Assembly: GCA_041481445.1 (NCBI GenBank)
Contig: JBGPBV010000042.1
Coordinates: 1 to 45,206, forward strand
Source: AA29 sp041481445
GTDB lineage: Bacteria; Acidobacteriota; Vicinamibacteria; Fen-336
Length of the DNA: 45,206 nt
Reading direction: 5' to 3'
This document shows positions 9,334-17,535 of the stretch, one piece after another. The notes under the pieces are model-generated. The model saw only the letters and a list, made by a program, of their open reading frames with translations, had not been told where the DNA came from and searched no databases. The stretch's first letter is position 1; the number at the start of each line of letters is the position of its first letter. A program made the position numbers and the translations under genes.

Positions 9334-10506
9334 GTGTTGAACGACACCGCCGCCACCGTGACGCACACGAAGCGTGGCCGCACCGCGCTCGATCCCGCGC
9401 GCCGCCTGCTCCAGCCGCAGCAGGTCATCGCCAGCCCGGAGACGGGGCTCCAGTACCGCATCGAGCGGCTGCTGGGGGCGGGCGGGTTCGGCCAGGCCTA
9501 CCTGGCCCGCCGGGTCGGCTACGCGCGGTTGGTGCCGCCCATCGTGTGCGTGAAGGCCAGCGAGCACATCGACGGCTGGGTGCGCGAGGCCTATTTCGGG
9601 CAGTTGCTGGACGGCCACCCGCGGGCGATCTCCGTGTTCGACACCTTCCCGTACCTGCGCTCCAGCGGCCGCGTCCTGTACTGCCTGGCCCTCGAATACG
9701 CCCCCCTGGGCGACCTGCGGGCGTTCCTGCGCCGGGTGGGCAAGCGCTGGCCGGAGGCCACGGTGCGCCGCGAGATCGCGGGCATCCTCGAGGTGCTGGG
9801 CCGGCTGCACCGGGGACAGCTCCTCCACCGCGACCTCACCCCCATGAACGTCTTCGTCTGCGAGGGGCCGCGCCTGAAGCTGGGGGACTTCGGGATCGTG
9901 CGGCAGCAGAGCGACCGCCGCGGCATCACCGCCCGCACGAAGAGCGCGCTCACCGCGCCGAGCGAGATCCTGGCCGGGGCCGCGCCCAAGTGGCAGGCCC
10001 GGGACGACGTGTACCAGGTCGGCCAGCTGCTGGGAATGCTGATCAAGGGCGACGCGGAGACGCGCGTCTCGACCCAGGAGATCCGCCGCCTCCCGTGCAG
10101 CGATCACCTCAAGGAGATCGTCTACCGGTGCCTGGGCGAGCGGCGGAAGCGCTACGAGAGCGCGGACGAGCTGATCGAGGCGCTCCGCAACCCGCCCGCC
10201 GTGCTCAAGGCCGGGATCCTGCGCTCGCTCGAGGGCGTCCACCTGGCCTTCACCGGCATCCTCAGCAAGACGCGGCTCCAGGCGGTGCGCGCGGCCAAGC
10301 GGGCGGGCGCGGTGGTGCATGGGGCGCCGTCCGCGCGGACGACCGTCGTCGTCCGCGGCCGCCCGAACCCCTTGCAGGCCGCGGGCCGCGACGGAGGCCG
10401 GAAGCTGCTCGAGATCAAGCGCCTGCGCGAGAAGGGACACCGCATCACGCTCCTGGCCGAGACGCAGTTCTGGCGGCTGGCCGGCCGGCGCCGCGGGCGC
10501 GGCTGA
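9334..10506 (+). CDS. Ser/Thr protein kinase with C-terminal BRCT domain
   Basis: The 390-aa soluble protein has a Hanks-type kinase domain at about 41-290. It shows the glycine loop GAGGFG (48-53), lysine K74 in VCVKAS, catalytic HRDLTPMN (H165-D167), DFG (185-187) and an APSE version of the APE motif. Residues about 299-385 read as a BRCT domain: LEGVHLAFTGIL, then an AVRAAKRAGAVVHGAPS-type helix and turn, TTVVVRGR, and a final aromatic FWRL, much like the BRCT of NAD-dependent DNA ligase. There is no membrane helix. A GGAG 8 nt upstream favours the GTG at 9334; TTG 9337 and GTG 9358 are alternatives. It lies 94 nt before an ECF sigma operon. BRCT domains bind phosphopeptides or DNA ends, so a damage or checkpoint-like role is possible but unproven. 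Confidence 0.85.
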   Translation: MLNDTAATVTHTKRGRTALDPARRLLQPQQVIASPETGLQYRIERLLGAGGFGQAYLARRVGYARLVPPIVCVKASEHIDGWVREAYFGQLLDGHPRAISVFDTFPYLRSSGRVLYCLALEYAPLGDLRAFLRRVGKRWPEATVRREIAGILEVLGRLHRGQLLHRDLTPMNVFVCEGPRLKLGDFGIVRQQSDRRGITARTKSALTAPSEILAGAAPKWQARDDVYQVGQLLGMLIKGDAETRVSTQEIRRLPCSDHLKEIVYRCLGERRKRYESADELIEALRNPPAVLKAGILRSLEGVHLAFTGILSKTRLQAVRAAKRAGAVVHGAPSARTTVVVRGRPNPLQAAGRDGGRKLLEIKRLREKGHRITLLAETQFWRLAGRRRGRG

Positions 10507-10600
10507 CCGGCGTCACTGCCCCCGCCGTGCCATCATTCGCCCTGTAATCATTCCGCGGCGTCGTCGTCATCCAGGTACCGGGTTCACCAAGGGAGGTGCG

Positions 10601-11149
10601 GTGCAGGGTGCGGCGGTGAGCGAGGCGGCCTGGGGCGAGCGCTTGGGCCTGGAGAAGGTCTTCCGGGACCACCAGGCGCGGGTCTTCCGGGCCGCCTTCC
10701 GGATCACCGGCAACGCGCAGGACGCGGAGGACGTCCTCCAGACCGTCTTCCTGCGCCTGGCTCGGCAGGGCGAGGACTCGTCGCTCGATCTCGCCAACCC
10801 CGCGAGCTATCTCTACCGCGCCGCCATCAACTCCGCCTTCGACGTGCTCCGCGCCCGCCGCAGCCGTCCGGACGTCCCTCTCGAGGAGGCGGCGGAAGCG
10901 GCGGGGGGGCGGCCGGGACCGGACGCGGCGCAGGAGGCGGGGGAGATCCGCCGCTGGCTGCGCCGCGCCCTGGCCGACCTGCCGCCGCGCGCGGCCGAGA
11001 TGTTCGCGCTGCGCTACCTCGAAGGGCAGGCCAACCGGGACATCGCGCGGATGCTGGGCATCTCGCGCGTCACCGTGGCCGTCACCCTGCACCGGACCCG
11101 GCAACGCCTTCAGGACCAGCTCGGAGAGTGGAGGAGAGGCCGGCGATGA
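10601..11149 (+). CDS. ECF-type RNA polymerase sigma factor
   Basis: The 182-aa product has sigma region 2 at about 20-85, with FRDHQARVFRAAFRITG and the AEDVLQTVFLRLAR core that binds polymerase and the -10 element. Region 4 is at about 125-180, with LPPRAAEMFALRYLEG and the helix-turn-helix NRDIARMLGISRVTVAVTL that reads the -35 element. Domains 1 and 3 are absent, as in ECF sigmas. GGGAGG at 10591-10596 supports the GTG start at 10601; GTG 10616 is an alternative. Its stop overlaps the ATG of the FecR-type membrane protein (ATGA), the usual pairing of a sigma factor with its regulator. It probably directs transcription of its own operon, including the two exporters downstream (inference). 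Confidence 0.9.
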   Translation: MQGAAVSEAAWGERLGLEKVFRDHQARVFRAAFRITGNAQDAEDVLQTVFLRLARQGEDSSLDLANPASYLYRAAINSAFDVLRARRSRPDVPLEEAAEAAGGRPGPDAAQEAGEIRRWLRRALADLPPRAAEMFALRYLEGQANRDIARMLGISRVTVAVTLHRTRQRLQDQLGEWRRGRR

Positions 11150-13800
11150 CCTACGAGAGCGGACGCAAGGAATTGGACGTCGACGACGCGATCGCCGCCG
11201 TGCGCGACGACGTGCCCGCGCCGGAGGTGGCCGGGGAGGCCGCCGCCCGCGTGTGGGAGCGGCTCTGTCCGGCCGCGATCGCGGCCGCGCCCTCCACGGA
11301 GGCAATCGGCGGCTGCGCGGACGTACGCCTCCTGCTCGACGCGCATCGGCGCGGCGAGCTGCCGGCCGCGCGCGCCCTCCTCGTGGAGGACCACCTCCGC
11401 GATTGCGTGGCCTGCCGGGCCGCCTTCCTGCGGCCCGGGCGGCGGAACCTGGCCCTGCTGGCCTGGCCGCCGTCCACCTCCACCGCCGGCGCCGCCGCGC
11501 CCCGCCCTTGGCGCGCCCATGCCGTGGCCGCCTCGGTGCTCCTGGCCGCGAGCGTGTCGGCCTGGGTGGTGCGCCAGGCTTTCTTCGGCGTGCCCGCCGG
11601 TCCCCGGGCCGCCGTGCAATCCGTGGCGGGCGGGCTCCTCCGGGTGGCCGCCGGCGACGTGGTCCCGCTCCTGCCCGGCCAGGAGATCGGCGAGGGGGAG
11701 CCCGTGCGCACCGGCCGCGACTCCCGCGCCGTGCTCCGGCTGCGCGACGGCTCGCTCGTGGAGATGAGCGAGCGCGCCGAGCTCTCCCTGCTCGCGCGCG
11801 GCGCCGACACGACCATCCAGCTCTCGCGCGGCCGCATCATCGTCCAGGCCGCCAAGCGCCGCACCGGCCACCTCCGGGTGGCTTCCGGCGACTGCACGGT
11901 CAGCGTGACGGGCACGGTCTTCTCGGTGAACCACGGCCTCAAGGGCTCGCGGGTGTCCGTCTTCGAGGGACACGTGCAGGTGGCCGGCGGGGCCGACGAG
12001 CGCACGCTCGCCCCCGGCGACCAGTGGGCGACCAGCGCGGCCATGGAGACGGTCCCCCTGCGGGACGAGATCGCGTGGAGCGCCGACGCGGACCGTCACC
12101 TCGCGCTGCTCGCCGAGATGAAGGTCCTGCGCGAGCGGTTCCGCTCGGTGCCGGATCCCGGCCTCCGCTACGAGAGCCGGCTGCTGGCGCTCGTGCCCGC
12201 GGAGGCGGTCGTCTTCGCGTCCGTGCCCAACTACGGGGAGGGGCTCGGCGAGGCCTACCGCCTGTTCGAGGAGCGCCTGCGCGAGAGCGCGGTGCTCCGG
12301 GACTGGTGGACCCAGGCCGACCCCGCGCGCCACGGCGGTCCCGCCCTCGCCAGCGTGATCGAACGCATCCGCAGCTTCTCCTCGTTCCTCGGCGAGGAGA
12401 TCGTGCTGGCGGCGGTGGACGTGGGCGGCCGCCCGCCCGTCCGGCCGCTCGTGGTCGCGGAAGTCCGCCGCCCCGGCCTGCGCGAGTTCCTCGAGGGCGA
12501 GCTGGCCCGCGTGCCGCGGCCGCAGGGTCAGCCCTCCCACGTCCACATCCTCGGCGAGAGCGACGGCGCCGCGCCCGCCTCCGCGGAGGGCGACGTCTTC
12601 ATCCTCCTCCGGCCCGGGTTGATGGCGGTGTCGATGGACGGCCCCACCCTGCAGGGCGTGGCCGCTCGCCTGGACGGAGGCGCGCCGGACGGCCTGGCCG
12701 CCACGCCGTTCGGGGCCCGCATCGCGCAGGCGTACGGCGACGGCGTCGGCCTGCTGGCCGCGGCCGACCTCCAGCGGATCAGCGCGCGGGCGGCCGCGGG
12801 ACGGCCGGACGCACGCCACGCCCAGGCTCTCCGCCAGGCCGGTATCGACGGGCTGCGCTACCTCGTCTTCGAGCGCAAGCAGGTGGCGGAGGAGGCGCGG
12901 ACGACGGCGGTGCTGGCCTTCGACGGCGCCCCGCGCGGGATCGCCTCCTGGCTCGCCGCGCCCGCGCCCATGGGCGCGCTCGACTTCGTGACGCCCTCCG
13001 CCCAGGGCGCCGCCGCCTTCGTGGCCAAGAGCCCCGCCTCCATCCTCGACGACCTGGTGGCGATGGCCGCCGCCGCCGGCGGCCACCCGCGCGAGGAGCT
13101 TCTGTCGCTGGAGTCGAAGCTCGACCTGCGCATCCGCGAGGACCTCGCGGAGACGCTGGGCGGCGAGTTCGCGCTCGCCCTGGACGGGCCGCTCTTCCCC
13201 ACCCCGGCCTGGAAGCTGATCGCGGAGGTGAACGATCCCGCGCGGCTGCAGGCTTCCATCCAGACCCTGGTGCGTCGTGCGGGCGAGGAGGCGGCGCGCG
13301 CGGGCGGGGCGGCCTGGACGCTCGAGTCCGAGGACGTGGGCGGCCAGACCTTCCATGCGATCCGCGGCGGCTTGCCCTTCGAGGTGCACTACGCCTACGC
13401 GGACGGCTACGTGGTGGCCGCGCCCTCGCGGGCCCTGGTCATGCGCGCGCTGCAGGCGCGGGCCTCCGGAGAGACGCTGGCCCGCTCGGACTCCTTCCGC
13501 GCCCTGTTCCTGCCCGACCGCGACGTCAACGTCTCCGGCCTCCTCTACCAGAACGTGGGGCCGACGGTGCGGTCGCTCCTCGAGGCGCCGGGCGCGGGGG
13601 CCCTCACCGGCGACCAGCGGCGGTCGATGGAGGCCCTGACCCGGGACGCGCGGCCGACCGTGCTGTGCGCGTACGGCGAGCCGAGCGCGGTGCGGGTGGC
13701 GGGTCTGGGCGGCGTGTTCGACCTCGACACGAGCGACCTCGCCCTCCCGATGCTGCTGGAGCGCCTCTGGCCGGGAACGCCGCGGGCGGCGGCACCGTAG
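11146..13800 (+). CDS. Membrane anti-sigma-like protein: zinc finger, FecR domain and large exported domain
   Basis: The 884-aa protein is laid out as a signal-sensing regulator. Residues about 60-95 form a short anti-sigma zinc-finger-like segment (H83-x3-C87-x2-C90 in DHLRDCVAC). One membrane helix at about 124-146 follows. A FecR-type domain lies at about 160-290 (VRTGRDSRAVLRLRDGSLVEM, cited by its core AVLRLRDGS, then LRVASGDCTVSVTGTVFSV). The last roughly 570 residues form an extracytoplasmic alpha/beta region that resembles DUF3352-like proteins; I am unsure of that name. It is coupled to the sigma gene by an ATGA overlap and followed after 9 nt by an ABC ATPase. The likely role is to hold the sigma factor until a periplasmic cue arrives. 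The huge C-terminal domain is unusual for an anti-sigma factor. Confidence 0.8.
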   Translation: MTYESGRKELDVDDAIAAVRDDVPAPEVAGEAAARVWERLCPAAIAAAPSTEAIGGCADVRLLLDAHRRGELPAARALLVEDHLRDCVACRAAFLRPGRRNLALLAWPPSTSTAGAAAPRPWRAHAVAASVLLAASVSAWVVRQAFFGVPAGPRAAVQSVAGGLLRVAAGDVVPLLPGQEIGEGEPVRTGRDSRAVLRLRDGSLVEMSERAELSLLARGADTTIQLSRGRIIVQAAKRRTGHLRVASGDCTVSVTGTVFSVNHGLKGSRVSVFEGHVQVAGGADERTLAPGDQWATSAAMETVPLRDEIAWSADADRHLALLAEMKVLRERFRSVPDPGLRYESRLLALVPAEAVVFASVPNYGEGLGEAYRLFEERLRESAVLRDWWTQADPARHGGPALASVIERIRSFSSFLGEEIVLAAVDVGGRPPVRPLVVAEVRRPGLREFLEGELARVPRPQGQPSHVHILGESDGAAPASAEGDVFILLRPGLMAVSMDGPTLQGVAARLDGGAPDGLAATPFGARIAQAYGDGVGLLAAADLQRISARAAAGRPDARHAQALRQAGIDGLRYLVFERKQVAEEARTTAVLAFDGAPRGIASWLAAPAPMGALDFVTPSAQGAAAFVAKSPASILDDLVAMAAAAGGHPREELLSLESKLDLRIREDLAETLGGEFALALDGPLFPTPAWKLIAEVNDPARLQASIQTLVRRAGEEAARAGGAAWTLESEDVGGQTFHAIRGGLPFEVHYAYADGYVVAAPSRALVMRALQARASGETLARSDSFRALFLPDRDVNVSGLLYQNVGPTVRSLLEAPGAGALTGDQRRSMEALTRDARPTVLCAYGEPSAVRVAGLGGVFDLDTSDLALPMLLERLWPGTPRAAAP

Positions 13801-13809
13801 ATAGGAGCG

Positions 13810-14757
13810 ATGCCTCCAGTCATCGAGCTGGACCGCCTCGTCGTCCGCCTGGGAGGGCGCACCGTCCTCGACGGGCTCAGCGGCGCCTTCTCCGGACGCG
13901 CCATCGGCCTGCTCGGCCCCAACGGGGCGGGGAAGTCCACCCTCATCAACACGCTGCTCGGGTTCCATCCCGCGGCCGCGGGGTCCGTGCGCGTCTTCGG
14001 AAGGAACGTGCGCGAGGCCAAGGCGCTGCGCCGCCTCATTGGCTACATGCCGGAGAACGACGCCTTCATCTCCCACCTCAGCGGCGTGCGCTTCGTGCGC
14101 TACATGGCGGAGCTGGCCGGCCTGCCCGCGGAGGCGGCCCTGGAGCGCGCGCACGAGGCGTTCTTCTACGTCGGCCTCGGGGAGGCGCGCTACCGCAAGG
14201 TCGGGACGTACTCACTGGGCATGAAGCAGCTCGCCAAGCTGGCCCAGGCCATCGCCCACGGCCCGCGCCTGCTCCTGCTCGACGAGCCCACCAACGGCCT
14301 CGATCCCCCCGCCCGCTCGCGGATGATCCGTCTGATCCGCGAGATCCGCGACGCCGGGCAGATGCACGTGGTGATCTCGTCGCACCTCCTGCGCGACGTC
14401 GAGGAGACCTGCGAGGAGGTCGTCATCCTCAAGCAGGGGCGCATCGCCGCCCACTGCGACCTCGAGACGGAGCGCCGGGCCAACCGCCGGTTCGTGGAGC
14501 TGGAGACGTTGGGGCCGGCCACCACCTTCACGGGGGCGGTGCAGGGCCTGGGCGCGGAGTGCGCGTTCTATCCCAACGGCAACGGCCTGGCCCGGGTCAA
14601 GGTCGTGCTGCCGGAGGCGGTGGAGATGCGCGAGCTGTTCCGCCTCGCCGCCCTTCACGACGTCCAGATCCGCCGCATGAACTACCGCCGCGACTCCCTG
14701 GAGGACATCTTCCTGGCCGCGATGAAGGAGAACGGGGGGTCGAGTGTCCGTCCATAA
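13810..14757 (+). CDS. ABC-2 type transporter ATP-binding protein (first pair)
   Basis: The 315-aa protein has Walker A GPNGAGKST, a non-canonical signature YSLGMKQLAKLAQ (LSGGQ replaced by SLGMK), Walker B LLLLDEPTNGLDP and the switch histidine in ISSHLL. A C-terminal extension of about 100 residues is typical of exporter ATPases of the CcmA/DrrA type. It would drive the permease encoded immediately downstream. Its 3' end overlaps that gene by 14 nt. The preceding gene is the FecR/anti-sigma protein, 9 nt away, so the exporter is very probably controlled by the sigma factor at the head of the operon. Substrate not readable. Confidence 0.88.
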   Translation: MPPVIELDRLVVRLGGRTVLDGLSGAFSGRAIGLLGPNGAGKSTLINTLLGFHPAAAGSVRVFGRNVREAKALRRLIGYMPENDAFISHLSGVRFVRYMAELAGLPAEAALERAHEAFFYVGLGEARYRKVGTYSLGMKQLAKLAQAIAHGPRLLLLDEPTNGLDPPARSRMIRLIREIRDAGQMHVVISSHLLRDVEETCEEVVILKQGRIAAHCDLETERRANRRFVELETLGPATTFTGAVQGLGAECAFYPNGNGLARVKVVLPEAVEMRELFRLAALHDVQIRRMNYRRDSLEDIFLAAMKENGGSSVRP

Positions 14758-15646
14758 GCGCACGTACCGCGCCTACGAGGGGCCGGTCACGGCGGAGCGC
14801 TGGCGCTTCCTGGTCCTGCCGCGCTACGGCCTCCTCGAGCTGTTCGAGTCGCGCCTGCTCACCGCGTTCTTCGTCCTCTGCTTCGTGCCGTTCCTGGTCG
14901 AGGCCTCGGCCATCTACATCTCGCAGAGCGCGGCCGCGCGCGCCCTCCTCCAGATGTCGGCGGCGGCAGGCTCGGACGTCGCGCGGCCGGAGTTCTTCCT
15001 GGGAACCCTGATCTTCCAGGGCGCGCTCGCCTTCCTGCTCACGGCCTGGGTCGCGCCCGTGCTGGTCTCGCCCGACCTCGTCAACGGCGCCCTGCCCCTC
15101 TACCTCTCGCGGCCGCTCACGCGCGCCGAATACGTGCTCGGGAAGGCGGCGATCCTGGCCGCGCTCCTCTCCGCGATCACCTGGGTCCCGGGCCTGACGC
15201 TCTTCTCGCTGCAGGCGGGGCTGGACACGACGGGCTGGGGGCTCAGGAACCTCCGGGTGGCGGGCGCCCTGTTCGCGGGGGCCTGGGTTTGGATCCTCGT
15301 CCTCACCCTGCTCGGCCTGGCCGTCTCCGCCTGGATCCGCTGGCGGATCGTGGCCAGCGGGGCCCTGGCCGGCGTCTTCTTCATGGGCTCGGCCTTCGGC
15401 GAGATGTGGCGCGAGGTGCTCGGCACGTCCGTGGGCCGGATCGCGAACCTGAGCTACCTGATCGGCCTGGTCTGGCGGTCGCTCTTCGGCGTCCTGCAGG
15501 ACCGCCCGATGGTGCGGGAGATGCTCGACGACCGCGGGGGCCGCGACCTGCCGACCTGGGCGGCCTGGCTGGGCCTGACCGCGGCCGCCGTCCTCTGCGT
15601 GTGGCTGCTCGATCGCCGCCTGTGCGCGCGCGAGGTGGTGGCATGA
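14744..15646 (+). CDS. ABC-2 type transporter permease (first pair)
   Basis: The 300-aa membrane protein has about six hydrophobic segments. Examples are LLTAFFVLCFVPFLVEASAI near residue 40, LIFQGALAFLLTAWVAPVLV near 90, and a last helix before LLDRRLCAREVV. A cytoplasmic coupling region contains LVNGALPLYLSRPLTRAEYVLGK, here cited as PLYLSRPLTRAEY, a block common in ABC-2 permeases (it also resembles NosY-type proteins). GTG at 14744 overlaps the ATPase gene by 14 nt, and its own TGA overlaps the next ATG. It forms the membrane part of an exporter with the preceding ATPase. No catalytic or substrate-specific motif is visible. Confidence 0.82.
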   Translation: MSVHKRTYRAYEGPVTAERWRFLVLPRYGLLELFESRLLTAFFVLCFVPFLVEASAIYISQSAAARALLQMSAAAGSDVARPEFFLGTLIFQGALAFLLTAWVAPVLVSPDLVNGALPLYLSRPLTRAEYVLGKAAILAALLSAITWVPGLTLFSLQAGLDTTGWGLRNLRVAGALFAGAWVWILVLTLLGLAVSAWIRWRIVASGALAGVFFMGSAFGEMWREVLGTSVGRIANLSYLIGLVWRSLFGVLQDRPMVREMLDDRGGRDLPTWAAWLGLTAAAVLCVWLLDRRLCAREVVA

Positions 15647-16590
15647 GCGCGGAGCGGGTGATCGCCTTCGAGGACGTCTCGAAGTTCTACGGCGAGGTGC
15701 TCGGGGTCAACCGCGTCACCTTGTCGATGCCCCCCGGCGTGACCAGCCTGGTCGGCCCCAACGGCTCGGGCAAGACCACGCTCATGAACCTCATGACGGG
15801 CCTGGTGCGGCCTACGCGCGGCCGCCTCCGGGTGCTCGGCTTGCGGCCCGACGACAGCCCGGCCCTGGGCCGCCGCGTCGGGTACTGCACGCAGTTCGAC
15901 TCCTTCCCGCGGGGAGTGACCGGCCGCTCGTTCGTGGCCTCCTGGCTCCGCCTGCACGGGATGTCCCGCGCGGAGGCCGGGCGGCTCACGGAGGAGGCGC
16001 TGGAGCGGGTGGGGATGACGGAGGCGGCCGACCGCAAGGTCGCCGCCTACAGCAAGGGGATGCGCCAGCGGATCCGCCTGGCCCTGGCCCTGAGCCATCG
16101 TCCGGAGGTGCTCGTGCTCGACGAGCCGCTCAACGGCCTGGACCCGATGGCGCGCGCGGAGTGCCTGGCCTTGTTCCAGGGCCTGGCCCGGGAGGGCCTG
16201 CACGTGGTGATCTCGAGCCACATCCTGCACGAGGTGGACCGGATCTCCGATCACGTGGTCCTGCTCAGCCACGGCTACGTGATCGCGGAGGGGCGCATCC
16301 ACGAGGTCCGCACCGAGGTGACGGAGCACCCGATGCAGATCCTGGTGCGCTGCCACCGGCCGCACGCCCTGGCCGCCGCCCTCTTCGCCGGCGAGCACGT
16401 GGTCGAGGTGCGCGTGCATCCCGACGGGCGGGGCCTGCTCGTCCGGACCCGGGACCCCGCCGCCTTCCACCGGCAGCTCAACCGCATCGTGCTCGAGAGC
16501 GACGTCGGCCTGGAGGCGGTGTCGCCCGCGGACGACGACGTGGGCGCCGTGTACCAGTACCTGATCGGCTCCGATTCGGAGGCGGTGTGA
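15643..16590 (+). CDS. ABC-2 type transporter ATP-binding protein (second pair)
   Basis: The 315-aa product has Walker A GPNGSGKTT, signature YSKGMRQRIRLALAL, Walker B VLVLDEPLNGLDP and switch histidine in ISSHILHEV. It is of equal length to the first ATPase of this operon but clearly different in sequence, so the pairs are not a recent duplication. ATG 15643 overlaps the stop of the upstream permease (ATGA). The start was chosen by this overlap because the in-frame region upstream is a shadow of the permease gene. It should energise the permease encoded next. The ATPase 1-permease 1-ATPase 2-permease 2 order may mean two exporters or one four-subunit complex. Confidence 0.9.
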   Translation: MSAERVIAFEDVSKFYGEVLGVNRVTLSMPPGVTSLVGPNGSGKTTLMNLMTGLVRPTRGRLRVLGLRPDDSPALGRRVGYCTQFDSFPRGVTGRSFVASWLRLHGMSRAEAGRLTEEALERVGMTEAADRKVAAYSKGMRQRIRLALALSHRPEVLVLDEPLNGLDPMARAECLALFQGLAREGLHVVISSHILHEVDRISDHVVLLSHGYVIAEGRIHEVRTEVTEHPMQILVRCHRPHALAAALFAGEHVVEVRVHPDGRGLLVRTRDPAAFHRQLNRIVLESDVGLEAVSPADDDVGAVYQYLIGSDSEAV

Positions 16591-17432
16591 GCGCGACCCT
16601 GGCCGCGCCCGTCCTCCCCGCGCGGTGGTCGCCGGCGAGGCAGGTCCTGGAGGTGATGCGGTTGGAGCTCGGCCGCAGCGCGTCCTGGCGGAGCCTCTGG
16701 ATCCTCCTGGTCGCCTTCTCGCCCCTCGTGATCATCGGCGCCCACGCCGTCTTCGACGCGCGAGCCCACCACCGGCTGGAGGACGAGACCCTCATCCTGA
16801 GCGGGATCATGGAGATCTACTACGTGCGCTGCGGGATCTTCTTCGGGTGCCTGGGCCTCTTCCTCCGCCTGGTGCGCGGAGAAGTCGCGGAGCGCACGCT
16901 GCACTACGTGTTCCTGGCCCCGCTGCGGCGGGAGGCGCTCATCGTGGGCAAGTTCCTGGCCGGCGCCGTGGTCTCGGTCCTCGTGTTCGGGACGGCGGTG
17001 ACCGCCGCCTACCTCCTCATGTACGGGCATTTCGCGGAGGGACGGGCGCTCCTGGTCAGCGGATCCGGCTTCGCCCACCTGCGGATGTACCTGCTGGTCG
17101 CCGCCCTGGCCTGCCTCGGCTACGGCGCGGTGTTCCTGGCCTTCAGCCTCCTCTTCAAGAACCCGATCGTGCCGGCGGTGATGCTGGTGCTCTGGGAAGG
17201 TGTCAACGCCGCCCTGCCCGTCTGGCTCAAGCACCTGAGCGTGACCTTCTACCTCAAGCCGCTCTTCCCGGTGGAGCTGCCCGCGTTCGGGATCCTGCGC
17301 CTGTTCACCGTCGTGGCGGAGCCGACGCCTCCCTGGCTGGCCGTGTCCGGCCTGCTCGTGTTCACGGGCCTGGTCGTCGCGTTCGCCTGCTGGCAGGTCC
17401 GGCGGATCGAGGTCTCCTACAGCACGGACTGA
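16587..17432 (+). CDS. ABC-2 type transporter permease (second pair)
   Basis: The 281-aa protein has roughly six membrane segments. They include SLWILLVAFSPLVIIGAHAV near 25-45, a hydrophobic block YYVRCGIFFGCLGLFLRLV, LVFGTAVTAAYLLM and a last helix VSGLLVFTGLVVAFACW. The cytoplasmic block RTLHYVFLAPLRREALIVGK resembles the coupling region of ABC-2 permeases. The GTG start at 16587 overlaps the preceding TGA (GTGA). It is the last gene of the sigma/FecR/exporter operon; only about 100 nt separate its stop from the next gene, which has its own promoter. No clear intrinsic terminator is seen in the gap. Substrate unknown. Confidence 0.82.
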   Translation: MSATLAAPVLPARWSPARQVLEVMRLELGRSASWRSLWILLVAFSPLVIIGAHAVFDARAHHRLEDETLILSGIMEIYYVRCGIFFGCLGLFLRLVRGEVAERTLHYVFLAPLRREALIVGKFLAGAVVSVLVFGTAVTAAYLLMYGHFAEGRALLVSGSGFAHLRMYLLVAALACLGYGAVFLAFSLLFKNPIVPAVMLVLWEGVNAALPVWLKHLSVTFYLKPLFPVELPAFGILRLFTVVAEPTPPWLAVSGLLVFTGLVVAFACWQVRRIEVSYSTD

Positions 17433-17449
17433 GCCACGCTCGTCCGTGA

Positions 17450-17478
17450 TTGACTGCCACCCGGCCCGGCGGTAGTCT
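17450..17478 (+). promoter_or_regulatory. Sigma70-like promoter of the kinase-TPR gene
   Basis: TTGACT (17450-17455, 5 of 6 to TTGACA) is followed after exactly 17 nt by TAGTCT (17473-17478). The arrangement sits 58-86 nt upstream of the kinase-TPR start and is the best-spaced housekeeping promoter in this part of the window. It implies that the kinase-TPR gene is transcribed separately from the exporter operon before it. Confidence 0.5.
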
Positions 17479-17535
17479 GCGCCCACCTTCGCGTCTCGCC
17501 CTGGTTCCCCGAGCCACTCGTCGCGGGATCGCAAC

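Noticed and set aside
11110..14154. A 1014-codon minus-strand frame opposite the FecR-type gene
   Set aside because: Shadow of the plus-strand gene: no ribosome-binding site, no motif, His/Arg/Gly-rich translation, and it would break the tightly coupled operon.
13810..17432. Recent tandem duplication of an ATPase-permease pair
   Set aside because: The two ATPases are equal in length, but their signatures (SLGMK versus SKGMR) and flanking residues differ widely, and the permeases are not alike.
9334..17432. Anti-phage defence island built around the kinase-BRCT gene
   Set aside because: No nuclease, restriction, reverse transcriptase, NTPase sensor, toxin or mobile-element gene is near. A signalling role is simpler.
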